A stretch of 64,000 bases of DNA from the NCBI RefSeq assembly GCF_011947225.1, contig NZ_JAATVW010000009.1:1-64000 (forward strand), given 5' to 3'. How positions within the stretch are numbered: the first letter of the stretch is position 1; every line of letters begins with the position of its first letter. Source of the stretch: Planosporangium flavigriseum. GTDB lineage: Bacteria > Actinomycetota > Actinomycetes > Mycobacteriales > Micromonosporaceae. Below the pieces are notes generated by a model. That model was not told the origin of the DNA. It ran no database searches and saw only the letters and a list, made by a program, of their open reading frames with translations. Both the position numbers and the translations under genes were made by a program. Below, one piece after another: positions 1 to 7,731 of the stretch.

Positions 1-208
1 TATCCCCGAGCACCTCCAGAAGAAGATCTTCGAGCCGTTCTTCACCACCAAGGAGGTCGGCAAGGGCACCGGACAGGGCCTCGCCCTGGCGCGGGCGGTG
101 GTCATCGACGGGCACGGGGGCACCATCCAGGTGCACTCCGCGCCCGGCGAGGGCACCGAGTTCATCCTGAGCATTCCTATCGCCGGCAAGCGGCCGGAGT
201 CGGAATGA
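1..208 (+). CDS. Sensor histidine kinase, C-terminal ATPase fragment (partial)
   Basis: The gene enters from the left edge, so only the last 68 codons are visible, read in frame from base 2 to a TGA at 206-208. The visible part is the end of a GHKL ATPase domain. [18 protein letters not shown] is the F-box/G2 region, normally GTGLGL and here GTGQGL, which forms the ATP lid, and it is followed by the closing beta strands of the fold ([16 protein letters not shown]). The architecture matches C-terminal halves of PAS-containing or hybrid kinases. The sensor, dimerisation histidine and any receiver domain lie outside the window, so signal and partner cannot be named. Confidence 0.85.
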   Translation, partial: IPEHLQKKIFEPFFTTKEVGKGTGQGLALARAVVIDGHGGTIQVHSAPGEGTEFILSIPIAGKRPESE

Positions 209-390
209 CCAGCGTATGAGGGCTCAGCTCGACAGGAGTCCGCGTAGCCATCGCAGCCGCGCGGCCCGGACGTCCCACCGTCAGCCGTCACGGGCCGAGA
301 ATCAACCGGCTCCGTTTTCCGAATTGTCCTAACGCGACATTGGGGAGGAAGGGCTGGGCGTCGTGCGTACCGGTCTGGCATCCTAGCGCC

Positions 391-1170
391 ATGATCAGTT
401 CGTGCCCGGAACCGCTCTGGCGCGGTGTCGCCGTCGCTCTGGTCACCCTGTTCGACCCGGACGGCGTCCGGGTGGATGTGGCAGCGACCGCGGCGCACGC
501 CGCTCGCCTGGTGGAGTCGGGCGTGCGGGCGGTGCTGGTGGCCGGGAGCACCGGCGAGCCGGACACGCTCACCGACACCGAGCGGGCAACCCTGGTCGCG
601 GCGGTCAAGGGGGCGTGCGCGGGCGTACCCGTCATTGCCGGTACCTCCGGCCCGTGGACCGGGACTGCTGTTGCGCGTACCGAAGCCGCGGTCAAGGCCG
701 GCGCGGACGCGGTGCTCGTCGCGCCCCCGGGCCGTTGTCTCGACGTGGCCGCCTACTACTCGGCGGTGGCAGCAGCGGCCGGACCGGCACCGGTGCTGGC
801 CTACCACTTCCCGGGCGTGGCCGGGGGAGAGGTGCCGGTGGAGGCGCTGGCCGGGCTGCCCGTCGCGGGGCTCAAGGACTCGACCGGCAACGCGGAGCGG
901 CTCCTCGCCGAGTTGGACGCGTGGGACGGCTGGACGTACGTGGGCGCTCCGGTGCTGACCGGCTACGCGGGCGCGCTTGGCGCCGCCGGAGCGATCCTCG
1001 CGGTCGCCAACGCGGTACCCGAAGACTGCCTCGCCGCATGGGACGGGGACCCGACAGCGCAGCGCCGGCTGTTCGGGGCGCACCAGGCGGCGCGCAGCCG
1101 GTTCCCGTACGGACTAAAGGAGCTTGTGGCGCAGCGGTTCGGCACCTCCACCACCGCCCGGATGGGGTAG
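391..1170 (+). CDS. DapA-superfamily aldolase/lyase (dihydrodipicolinate synthase family protein)
   Basis: This 259-residue protein has the class I aldolase signatures of the DHDPS/N-acetylneuraminate lyase family. The GSTGE substrate-carboxylate loop is at 52-56, a YHFP motif places the catalytic Tyr at 138, and GLKDST carries the Schiff-base Lys at 162. It should condense or cleave a pyruvate-type substrate in the cytoplasm. It is shorter than the usual 290-300 residues and is not in a lysine operon, so it is probably a catabolic paralogue, not the biosynthetic DapA. The ATG at 391 is chosen because the family fold starts just after it; no strong Shine-Dalgarno is visible. An upstream in-frame ATG at 340 would add an unconvincing Trp/Cys-rich leader. 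The next gene is an aromatic-type aldehyde dehydrogenase, so the pair might handle an aldehyde released by an aldolase (inference). Confidence 0.8.
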   Translation: MISSCPEPLWRGVAVALVTLFDPDGVRVDVAATAAHAARLVESGVRAVLVAGSTGEPDTLTDTERATLVAAVKGACAGVPVIAGTSGPWTGTAVARTEAAVKAGADAVLVAPPGRCLDVAAYYSAVAAAAGPAPVLAYHFPGVAGGEVPVEALAGLPVAGLKDSTGNAERLLAELDAWDGWTYVGAPVLTGYAGALGAAGAILAVANAVPEDCLAAWDGDPTAQRRLFGAHQAARSRFPYGLKELVAQRFGTSTTARMG

Positions 1171-1217
1171 CGGCGGGCGCGCCGGCGGAATGTAAGGAGC
1201 GAGACCGGCACCGGGCA

Positions 1218-1247
1218 TTGACTCGCCCCCGTGGGCCTGCCTACGCT
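1218..1247 (+). promoter_or_regulatory. Candidate sigma-70-type promoter for the aldehyde dehydrogenase
   Basis: A TTGACT hexamer at 1218-1223 and TACGCT at 1242-1247 are separated by 18 bp. They lie 29 bp upstream of the ATG at 1276, with an AAGGAG ribosome binding site at 1264-1269. The -35 box is close to consensus for a housekeeping actinobacterial sigma factor. No transcript evidence exists here. Confidence 0.45.
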
Positions 1248-1275
1248 CCGCGCCTGGCTCGACGAAGGAGACGCG

Positions 1276-2736
1276 ATGGCACTGCTCGACGACGGCACCT
1301 GGCAGGGCAAGATCTGGACCGGTTCGTGGACGGAAGCCACGGGCGGCACGTACACCGCGGTCGAGCCGGCCACCGGCGAGAGCCTGGGGGAGGTCGGCCG
1401 GGCGACGCCCGCCGACGTCTCCGCGGCGGCCGACCGGGCCGTGGCGGCGCAGCGGGCGTGGGCGGCGCTGCCGTACGCGGAGCGGGCGCGGGTCCTGCGG
1501 CGGGCCGGCCAGCTGATGGAGGAGCACGCCGACGAGATCAAGGGCTGGCTGGCCCGGGAGTCCGGCGCGATCGGACCGTTCGGCGACTTCCAGGTGCACA
1601 CCAGCGCGGCCGAGTGCTACGAGGCCTCGGCCCTGCCGAGCCACCCGTACGGGGAACTGCTGCGAACCGGCGCGCCGCGGCTGTCGTTCGCCCGGCGGGT
1701 CCCGGCGGGCGTGGTGGGCGTGATCGCGCCCTTCAACGTGCCGACCATCCTGGCGATCCGGGCGGTCGCGCCGGCGCTGGCGCTGGGCAACGCGGTGATC
1801 CTCAAGCCCGACCCGCGCACCGCGATCTCGGGCGGGGCCATGTTCGCCCGGGTGTTCGAGGAGGCCGGGCTGCCAGCCGGGGTGCTGCAGGTACTGCCGG
1901 GCGGTGCCGACGTCGGCGAGGCCCTCGTCGTGGAGCCAGCGGTACGGATCATCGCGTTCACCGGCTCGACCCGGGCCGGCCGCGCCGTCGGAGCCCTCGC
2001 GGGGCAGCACCTCAAGCGGGCGCACCTGGAGCTCGGCGGCAACTCGGCGCTGATCGTGCTGCCCGACGTCGACGTGGCGAAGGCCGCCTCCGTCGGCGCC
2101 TTCGGCACCTTCTCGCATCAGGGCCAGATCTGCATGGCCACCTCGCGGCACCTGGTGCACTCCTCGATCGCCGAGGAGTACACCCGAATCCTCACCGAGA
2201 AGGTGGAGAAGCTGCCGGTCGGCGACCCGTACCGGGAGCAGGTCGCGCTCGGCCCGCTGATCGACGCCGGCCAGCGCGACCGGGTGCACGGGCTGGTCAC
2301 CGCCAGCGTGGACGCCGGCGCCACGGTGCGCACCGGCGGCACGTTCGAGGGGCTGTTCTACCGGCCGACCGTGCTCGGCGACGTGCCGGTCGACGCCCCG
2401 GCCTACCGCGAGGAGATCTTCGGCCCGGTCGCGCCGGTCACCCCGTTCTCGTCGCTCGACGAGGTCGCCGAGCTGGCCGCGGGCACCGAGTACGGCCTCT
2501 CGCTCGGGATCCTGACCCGGGACGTCTACAAGGGGCTGGAGCTGGCCGAGCGCATCCCGTCCGGGCTGGTGCACATCAACGACCAGACGATCAACGACGA
2601 GGCGGTCGCGCCGTTCGGCGGGGTCGGTGCCTCGGGCACCGGCTCCCGGCACGGCGGCCCGCAGGCCAACATCGAGGCGTTCACCGAAACCCAGTGGGTC
2701 ACCGTGCGCGGCGACCTCCCGGCGTACCCGTTCTAG
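1276..2736 (+). CDS. Aldehyde dehydrogenase, benzaldehyde/vanillin dehydrogenase-like
   Basis: NAD(P)-dependent aldehyde dehydrogenase of 486 residues, oxidising an aldehyde to its acid in the cytoplasm. The sequence shows the cofactor-binding FNVP segment, the general-base Glu in LELGGN at about 252, the catalytic Cys in GQICMATSR at 286, and the C-terminal PFGGVGASGTG block. GQICM-type active sites and the overall pattern resemble the benzaldehyde/salicylaldehyde branch, so an aromatic substrate is likely but unproven. The ATG at 1276 is favoured over an upstream ATG at 1231 by the AAGGAG seven bases before it. The gene follows the DapA-family gene by about 100 bp and ends at a strong hairpin shared with the convergent MerR gene. 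Confidence 0.88.
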   Translation: MALLDDGTWQGKIWTGSWTEATGGTYTAVEPATGESLGEVGRATPADVSAAADRAVAAQRAWAALPYAERARVLRRAGQLMEEHADEIKGWLARESGAIGPFGDFQVHTSAAECYEASALPSHPYGELLRTGAPRLSFARRVPAGVVGVIAPFNVPTILAIRAVAPALALGNAVILKPDPRTAISGGAMFARVFEEAGLPAGVLQVLPGGADVGEALVVEPAVRIIAFTGSTRAGRAVGALAGQHLKRAHLELGGNSALIVLPDVDVAKAASVGAFGTFSHQGQICMATSRHLVHSSIAEEYTRILTEKVEKLPVGDPYREQVALGPLIDAGQRDRVHGLVTASVDAGATVRTGGTFEGLFYRPTVLGDVPVDAPAYREEIFGPVAPVTPFSSLDEVAELAAGTEYGLSLGILTRDVYKGLELAERIPSGLVHINDQTINDEAVAPFGGVGASGTGSRHGGPQANIEAFTETQWVTVRGDLPAYPF

Positions 2737-2764
2737 GGCTTCACCGGCCCGTTCTCAGGCTTCA

Positions 2765-2797
2765 CCGGCCGCCGTACCCGCCCGGTACGGCGGCCGG
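2765..2797. terminator. Bidirectional hairpin terminator between ALDH and MerR genes
   Basis: A perfect 14-bp stem (CCGGCCGCCGTACC with its complement) and a 5-nt loop lie in the 62-bp gap between two convergent genes, one base from the MerR stop codon. There is no T-run, which is usual for actinobacterial terminators. Confidence 0.65.
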
Positions 2798-2798
2798 G

Positions 2799-3206
2799 TC
2801 ACGCCGGCGGCGGCATGTTGGCGGCGATCTCCAGCGCGGTGGTGATCAGTGAGTGGGCGCGCGCGGTGATCGCGGCGAGGATGCCGTGCGCCTCGGGGCC
2901 GGCGCTGTGTGCGACCTCCTGCAGGGAGTGCAGGTCCTGGCTCAGGTTGGTGAGCAGGCCGGCGATGGCGTCGCCGGTCGGCTCGCGCCGCATCGCGGCG
3001 GCGATGTCCTGAAGGCTGACGCCGTGGGCCTCCAGCTGGCGGACGAGGCCGATGCGCTCCACGGCGTCGGGGGCGTAGAGGCGGAAGTTGCCGCCGGTGC
3101 GGCCGGCCGGGCTGAGTAGGCCCAGGTTGGTGTAGAAGTCCACGGTGCGGGTGCTCACCCCCGCACGCGCGGCCAGTTCGCCGATGCGGAGTAGTCCGTC
3201 GGACAT
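2799..3206 (-). CDS. MerR-family transcriptional regulator
   Basis: A 135-residue DNA-binding regulator. The N-terminal winged helix-turn-helix carries the MerR hallmarks RIGELAARAGVSTRTVDFY and GNFRLY (residues about 6-45). A dimerising helix with LEAHGVSLQDIAAAMRR follows, and then a short effector region. The effector region has no conserved Cys pair or large ligand domain, so a metal or drug ligand cannot be inferred. The ATG is preceded by a G-rich Shine-Dalgarno (CAGGGGGTG). It is divergent from the CNNM/HtpX operon, whose promoter it could control, since MerR proteins typically act on the adjacent divergent promoter. Confidence 0.88.
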   Translation of the reverse strand: MSDGLLRIGELAARAGVSTRTVDFYTNLGLLSPAGRTGGNFRLYAPDAVERIGLVRQLEAHGVSLQDIAAAMRREPTGDAIAGLLTNLSQDLHSLQEVAHSAGPEAHGILAAITARAHSLITTALEIAANMPPPA

Positions 3207-3236
3207 CAGTCACCCCCTGGGGTTCAGTCTTACACC

Positions 3237-3252
3237 GCAACCATACAGTTGC
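3237..3252. promoter_or_regulatory. Candidate MerR operator dyad
   Basis: GCAAC-N6-GTTGC forms a perfect 5-bp-arm dyad in the 181-bp divergent gap between the MerR gene (start 3206) and the CNNM operon (start 3388). MerR regulators bind dyads of about this size within promoter spacers. Assignment rests on position and symmetry only. Confidence 0.35.
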
Positions 3253-3387
3253 ACGTGCTAGTGTTTTTTTCGTGAGACGCTCGGCTGACAGCGAAGGCTG
3301 TAGTACCGGGCCGGGTTATGCCCGGCTGCAGATTCCAGCGGGACCGGCCCCGGCCGGCCCGGTGAAGGCCGTGGACGGTGTCCCGGC

Positions 3388-4731
3388 ATGTTGATCTTCT
3401 TTGGTTTTGTCCTGATTGTTGCCCTGACGGCTGCAACGGGGTATTTCGTGGCTCAGGAGTTCGCCTACGTCGCGGTCGACCGCGCCAAACTGCGGCAGCT
3501 GGCCGATGGCGGCGACGAGCCGGCCCGGCGGGCGCTGCGGGTGACCGGCCGGTTGTCGTTCATGCTCTCCGGCGCGCAGCTGGGGATCACCGTGACGGCG
3601 CTGCTGGTCGGCTTCGTTGCCGAGCCGTACCTGGGCGCGGGGCTCGCCAACCTTCTCGACACCGCCGGGGTACCGACGGCCGTGAGCCTTCCCCTGTCGG
3701 TGGCGGCGGCGCTGCTGTTCGCCACCGTGGTCCAGATGGTGCTCGGCGAGTTGGCGCCCAAGAACCTCGCGATCGCCCGGCCCGAAACGCTGGCCCGGGC
3801 GCTGGGCCGCTCGACGCTGGCCTACCTGGCGGTCGCCGGCCCGGTGATCCGGCTGTTCGACGTCGCCGCGACCCGGCTGCTGCGCCGCATCGGCGTCGAG
3901 CCCGTAGAAGAGCTGCCGACCGGCGCCACGGCGGAGGAGCTGGAGCGCATCGTCGCCGACGCGCGCGCCGGCGGCCACCTCGACGACGAAACGTCCCGGC
4001 TGCTCGCCCGCGGGCTGGAGTTCCGGCAGCACACCGCCGGGCAGGTCATGACCCCCCGGGTCGACGTGCACACCGTACGCGTCGACGAGCCCGCCACCCG
4101 GGTGGTGGACCTGCTCGACACCGGCCACTCGCGGTTCCCGGTCCTCGGCGACCACAGCGTGGACGACATCGTCGGCGTCATCGGGATCAACGACGTTCTC
4201 GCCCTGTCACCGGCCGAGCGTGCCGCCACCCCGGTCGCCCGGGTGGCGACGCCGGCCCTGCTGCTGCCCGAATCCCTGCCGCTGCCGGCCGTGCTCGACC
4301 GGCTGCGCGGCGAGCACCGGCAACTCGCCTGCGTGCTCGACGAGTACGGGGCGTTCGCCGGCGTGATCACGCTGGAGGACATCGCCGAGGAGCTCGTCGG
4401 CCAGATCCTCGACGAGGACGACCCCGCCGAGCCCGGCGTCCTGCGGCGCCCGGACGGGGCGTGGCTGGTTCCCGGCCGGTGGCGCGTCGACGAGGTCGCC
4501 GACGCGACCGGCGTACAGCTGCCGGAAGGCGAGCACTACGACACCATCGCCGGCCTGGTCATGACCCTGCTCGGACGCGTGCCCCAGCCCGGTGACCGGG
4601 CCGAGGTCACGCTGCCGGCGACCGGTGATGATGCGACGCCACGGGTCACGTTGGAGGTCGTCGCGGTCGCCCGGCACGTGCCCGCGTCCATCGCCGTGAT
4701 CGCGGGGGCGGACGAGGCGGTGGCGGCATGA
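3388..4731 (+). CDS. CNNM/CorC (HlyC/CorC) family membrane protein with CBS pair, long form
   Basis: A 447-residue integral membrane protein. Residues 1 to about 190 form the DUF21/CNNM transmembrane domain, with the marker segments MLSGAQLGITV and LGELAPKNLAIARPE. Two CBS domains follow (about 215-340, including VMTPRVDVHTVR and CVLDEYGAFAGVITLED). The protein ends with a CorC_HlyC transporter-associated domain (WLVPGRWRVDEV onward). Family members are linked to Mg2+/Co2+ transport or efflux, with CBS domains sensing nucleotide. It is the first gene of an apparent operon; its 3' end overlaps the next, shorter paralogue by 4 bp (ATGA). The start lacks a clear Shine-Dalgarno and could be leaderless. 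Confidence 0.9.
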   Translation: MLIFFGFVLIVALTAATGYFVAQEFAYVAVDRAKLRQLADGGDEPARRALRVTGRLSFMLSGAQLGITVTALLVGFVAEPYLGAGLANLLDTAGVPTAVSLPLSVAAALLFATVVQMVLGELAPKNLAIARPETLARALGRSTLAYLAVAGPVIRLFDVAATRLLRRIGVEPVEELPTGATAEELERIVADARAGGHLDDETSRLLARGLEFRQHTAGQVMTPRVDVHTVRVDEPATRVVDLLDTGHSRFPVLGDHSVDDIVGVIGINDVLALSPAERAATPVARVATPALLLPESLPLPAVLDRLRGEHRQLACVLDEYGAFAGVITLEDIAEELVGQILDEDDPAEPGVLRRPDGAWLVPGRWRVDEVADATGVQLPEGEHYDTIAGLVMTLLGRVPQPGDRAEVTLPATGDDATPRVTLEVVAVARHVPASIAVIAGADEAVAA

Positions 4732-5792
4732 GCACCACCTGGGCCCTGATCATCTCGCTGGTCCTGCTGGCCGCCAACGGCTTCTTCGTGGCCGCCGAGT
4801 TCGCGCTCGTGGCCAGCAAGCGCCACCGCCTCGAACAGGCGGCCGAGCACGGCAGCCGGGCCGCCGTCGCGGCACTGGCCGGCAGCCGGGAGCTGTCGCT
4901 GATGCTCGCCGGCGCGCAGCTCGGCATCACGCTGTGCTCGCTCGGGCTCGGCGCGCTCGCCGAACCGGCGATCGCCCACCTGCTCGACCCGGCGCTGGCC
5001 GCGGTCGGACTGCCCGCCGAGGTCAGTTACGCGGTCGCGTTCCTGGTCGCCCTGGCTCTGGTGGTCTTCCTGCACATGGTGGTGGGGGAGATGGCGCCGA
5101 AGTCGTGGGCGATCAGCGACCCGGAACGCTCGGCTCTGCTGCTGGCGCTGCCGTTCCGGGCCTTCGCCCGGCTGGCCCGTCCGGCGCTGTCCGTCCTCAA
5201 CGGCCTGGCGAACCTCGCCCTGCGCGCGGTACGGGTCACCGGAGTCGACACGGTCGCCCAGGCGCACGGCCCGGACGAGCTGCGCATGCTGCTCGAGCAG
5301 TCCCGCGAGCACGGGCTCCTGCCGGCCGGCGAGCACCGCCTGCTGACCCGGCTGCTGCAACTGCAGAACACGCCCCTGCACCGGGTGATGGCGCCGCGCG
5401 AGCAGATCGTCACGGTTCCCGTCGACGCGCCGGCGCACCGGGTCGAGCAGGTCAGCCAGGAGACCGGTCGGTCCCGGCTCGCCGTGGTCGACGACGGCGG
5501 CCGCATCGTCGGCCAGGTGCACGTACGCGACGCCGTCCGCGCGACCACCGCCGCCCGGCCCGCCCGGGCCGGTGACCTGATGACCAGCCCGTTCACGGCC
5601 GCCGTCGACCTGACCGTGCCGGCCGCCGTCACCGCCATGCGCCAGCACCGCGCGCAGGTCGCGTTCGTCACCGAAGCCGGACAGGTCGTCGGCCTGGTGG
5701 CGCTCGAAGACCTGCTGGAGGAGGTCATCGGCGAGTTCGATGACGAAACCGACCACACCCGGGTGGCCAACGCCCGGGTTGCACGGAAGTGA
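4728..5792 (+). CDS. CNNM/CorC family membrane protein with CBS pair, short form
   Basis: A 354-residue paralogue of the preceding gene, with the same N-terminal CNNM domain ([43 protein letters not shown]) and a CBS pair. It stops soon after [12 protein letters not shown] and so lacks the C-terminal CorC_HlyC domain of its partner. Such long/short tandem pairs recur in actinobacteria, which suggests heteromeric assembly (inference). ATGA overlap with the upstream stop implies translational coupling, and htpX begins 7 bp after its stop. Confidence 0.9.
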   Translation: MSTTWALIISLVLLAANGFFVAAEFALVASKRHRLEQAAEHGSRAAVAALAGSRELSLMLAGAQLGITLCSLGLGALAEPAIAHLLDPALAAVGLPAEVSYAVAFLVALALVVFLHMVVGEMAPKSWAISDPERSALLLALPFRAFARLARPALSVLNGLANLALRAVRVTGVDTVAQAHGPDELRMLLEQSREHGLLPAGEHRLLTRLLQLQNTPLHRVMAPREQIVTVPVDAPAHRVEQVSQETGRSRLAVVDDGGRIVGQVHVRDAVRATTAARPARAGDLMTSPFTAAVDLTVPAAVTAMRQHRAQVAFVTEAGQVVGLVALEDLLEEVIGEFDDETDHTRVANARVARK

Positions 5793-5799
5793 GACGACC

Positions 5800-6669
5800 A
5801 TGCACCGTCATTTCAACGGGCTGAAGACGGCCCTGCTGCTCGGCCTGCTCACCGCGCTCATCCTCGCCGCCGGTTCCTGGATCGGCGGCAGCACCGGACT
5901 GGTCATCGCCGTGGTGCTGTCGCTGGCGATGAATGCCGGCACCTACTTCTGGTCGGACAAGATCGCGCTGCGCTCGATGGCCGCCCAGCCGGTCAGCGAG
6001 GCGCAGGCGCCGGAGCTGTACGCGATGGTGCGCGAGCTGGCCACGGCCGCCGGCCAGCCGATGCCGCGGCTGTACGTCAGCCCCACCGCGCAGCCCAACG
6101 CGTTCGCCACCGGCCGCAACCCGGCCAACGCCGCGGTGTGCGTCACCGAGGGGATCCTGCGCCTGCTCGACCCGCGCGAGCTGCGCGCGGTGCTCGGCCA
6201 CGAACTGTCCCATGTGTACAACCGCGATATCCTGATCTCCAGCGTCGCGGCCGCGCTCGCCGGCATCATCACCGCCGTCGCCAACCTCGCCCTGTTCCTG
6301 CCGTTCACCTCGGACGACGAGGACGCGCCGAACCCGCTGGCGATCATGATGATGCTCATCCTCGGCCCCCTCGCCGCCGGGTTGATCCAGTTCGCGATCA
6401 GCCGCAGCCGCGAGTACCAGGCCGACGCCGACGGCGCCCGGCTGTCCGGCGACCCCCTGGGCCTCGCCAGCGCCCTGAACAAGATCGAGCACGGGGCGCG
6501 GATGCTGCCCCTGCCGGCCGATTCCCAGCACGCCGCCCACGCCCACCTGATGATCGCCAACCCGCTGACCGCCGGCGGCCTGGCTGCGATGTTCCGGACC
6601 CACCCGCCGACCGCCGACCGGATCCGCCGCCTGCAGCAGATGGCGAACGACCCCACTGTCCTGCGCTGA
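5800..6669 (+). CDS. htpX: Zinc metalloprotease HtpX homologue
   Basis: A 289-residue membrane-bound M48 protease that degrades misfolded membrane proteins. Two N-terminal transmembrane segments (about residues 8-45) precede the catalytic domain. The zinc-binding HELSH motif is at 134-138, two further hydrophobic stretches follow, and [11 protein letters not shown] carries the third zinc ligand Glu near residue 205. The length matches the family. The ATG at 5800 is used because it opens directly into the first membrane helix; an in-frame ATG at 5740 would lie inside the upstream gene. It sits between the CNNM pair and a Spo0M-like gene, so the operon looks devoted to envelope homeostasis. Confidence 0.93.
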   Translation: MHRHFNGLKTALLLGLLTALILAAGSWIGGSTGLVIAVVLSLAMNAGTYFWSDKIALRSMAAQPVSEAQAPELYAMVRELATAAGQPMPRLYVSPTAQPNAFATGRNPANAAVCVTEGILRLLDPRELRAVLGHELSHVYNRDILISSVAAALAGIITAVANLALFLPFTSDDEDAPNPLAIMMMLILGPLAAGLIQFAISRSREYQADADGARLSGDPLGLASALNKIEHGARMLPLPADSQHAAHAHLMIANPLTAGGLAAMFRTHPPTADRIRRLQQMANDPTVLR

Positions 6670-6691
6670 TTACTACAGAGAAGGAGATCAC

Positions 6692-7675
6692 GTGGTTTTC
6701 AAGAAGATGCTCGGCGCGCTCGGCGTCGGTGGCCCGTCGGTGGACACCGTGCTGGCCGACCCGAACACCCGCCCCGGTGGGATGCTGCAGGGGCAGGTCC
6801 ACCTCGAGGGCGGCAAGAGCGACGTCGACATCGAGCACATCACCGTCGGGCTGGTCACCCGGGTCGAGACGGAGAGCGGTGACCACGAATACAACAGCAC
6901 CGTGGAGTTCCTCCGGGTGCCGGTGAGCGGCGCGCTGCGCCTGCCCGCCGGCGCCCGCCAGTCGATCCCCTTCCAGTTCGCCGTCCCGTGGGAGACCCCG
7001 GTCACCGACGTCTACGGCCAGCGCCTGCACGGCATGACCATGGGCCTGCGTACCGAGGTCGCGATCGCCCGGGCGGTCGACAAGGGCGACCTCGACCCGG
7101 TCTTCGTGCACCCGCTGCCCGCCCAGGAGGCCATCCTGGAGGCGATGGGCCGGCTGGGTTTCCGGTTCCAGAAGGCCGACCTGGAGCGCGGGTACATCCG
7201 CGGCGTGCAGCAGAGCCTGCCGTTCTACCAGGAGATCGAGTTCTGGGCGGCGCCGCAGTACGCCCGCGCCCTCAACCAACTCGAACTGACCTTTGTGGCC
7301 AACCAGCAGGGCCTCGACGTGATCATCGAGGTCGACAAGCGCGGCGGGCTGTTCACCAGTGGCCGCGATGTGTTCCACCACCTGCGCGTCGAGCACGCGA
7401 CCGCCGACCGGACGGACTGGGCCGCGCAGATCGACGGCTGGCTGCAGCAGGCCGTGCTGTCCCGTAGCGGCGGGCACTTCGGCGCGCCGCCGGCGTACGG
7501 CTACGGCCAGCCGGGCTACGGCAAGCCGGGTCACGGCCATGGTCACGGGCACCGCGGCATGGGCGCCGGAGCGGTCCTCGGTGGCCTGGCCGCCGGAATG
7601 GTGGGCGGATACGTCGCCAGCGAGATGATGGACGAGGCCTTCGGCGACGAAGGCGACTTCGGCGGCTTCGAGTAG
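6692..7675 (+). CDS. Spo0M-like sporulation-control protein (arrestin fold)
   Basis: A 327-residue cytoplasmic protein. Residues 1 to about 240 match the Spo0M/SpoOM arrestin-like beta-sandwich family (FKKMLGALGVGGPSVDTVL at the start, then paired beta-sandwich repeats). The tail is rich in Gly, Tyr and His (GYGQPGYGKPGHGHGHGH), followed by a glycine-zipper-like hydrophobic segment and an acidic end. In Bacillus the family modulates sporulation control. In this lineage the role is unknown. The GTG at 6692 follows an AAGGAG at 6681-6686, 22 bp after htpX, which indicates the same operon. The His-rich tail could bind metal, which would suit its CNNM neighbours (inference). Confidence 0.85.
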   Translation: MVFKKMLGALGVGGPSVDTVLADPNTRPGGMLQGQVHLEGGKSDVDIEHITVGLVTRVETESGDHEYNSTVEFLRVPVSGALRLPAGARQSIPFQFAVPWETPVTDVYGQRLHGMTMGLRTEVAIARAVDKGDLDPVFVHPLPAQEAILEAMGRLGFRFQKADLERGYIRGVQQSLPFYQEIEFWAAPQYARALNQLELTFVANQQGLDVIIEVDKRGGLFTSGRDVFHHLRVEHATADRTDWAAQIDGWLQQAVLSRSGGHFGAPPAYGYGQPGYGKPGHGHGHGHRGMGAGAVLGGLAAGMVGGYVASEMMDEAFGDEGDFGGFE

Positions 7676-7688
7676 CAGCCGCGATTCG

Positions 7689-7727
7689 GGTGGCCCCGCC
7701 CCGCGCTGTGCGCGGGGCGGGGCCACC
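7689..7727. terminator. Strong GC-rich bidirectional terminator
   Basis: A perfect 18-bp stem (GGTGGCCCCGCCCCGCGC and complement) with a 3-nt loop separates the Spo0M-like gene from the convergent NRAMP-family gene, ending 4 bp before the latter's stop codon. Confidence 0.8.
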
Positions 7728-7731
7728 GTCG

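Noticed and set aside
402-2852. 816-codon open frame across the DapA-like and ALDH genes
   Set aside because: It is a different-frame shadow of two motif-bearing genes; the product is a run of Arg/Gly/Ala without any domain.
3316-4155. 279-codon minus-strand frame opposite the CNNM gene
   Set aside because: Antisense shadow caused by G/C third positions; the plus-strand protein has clear family motifs.
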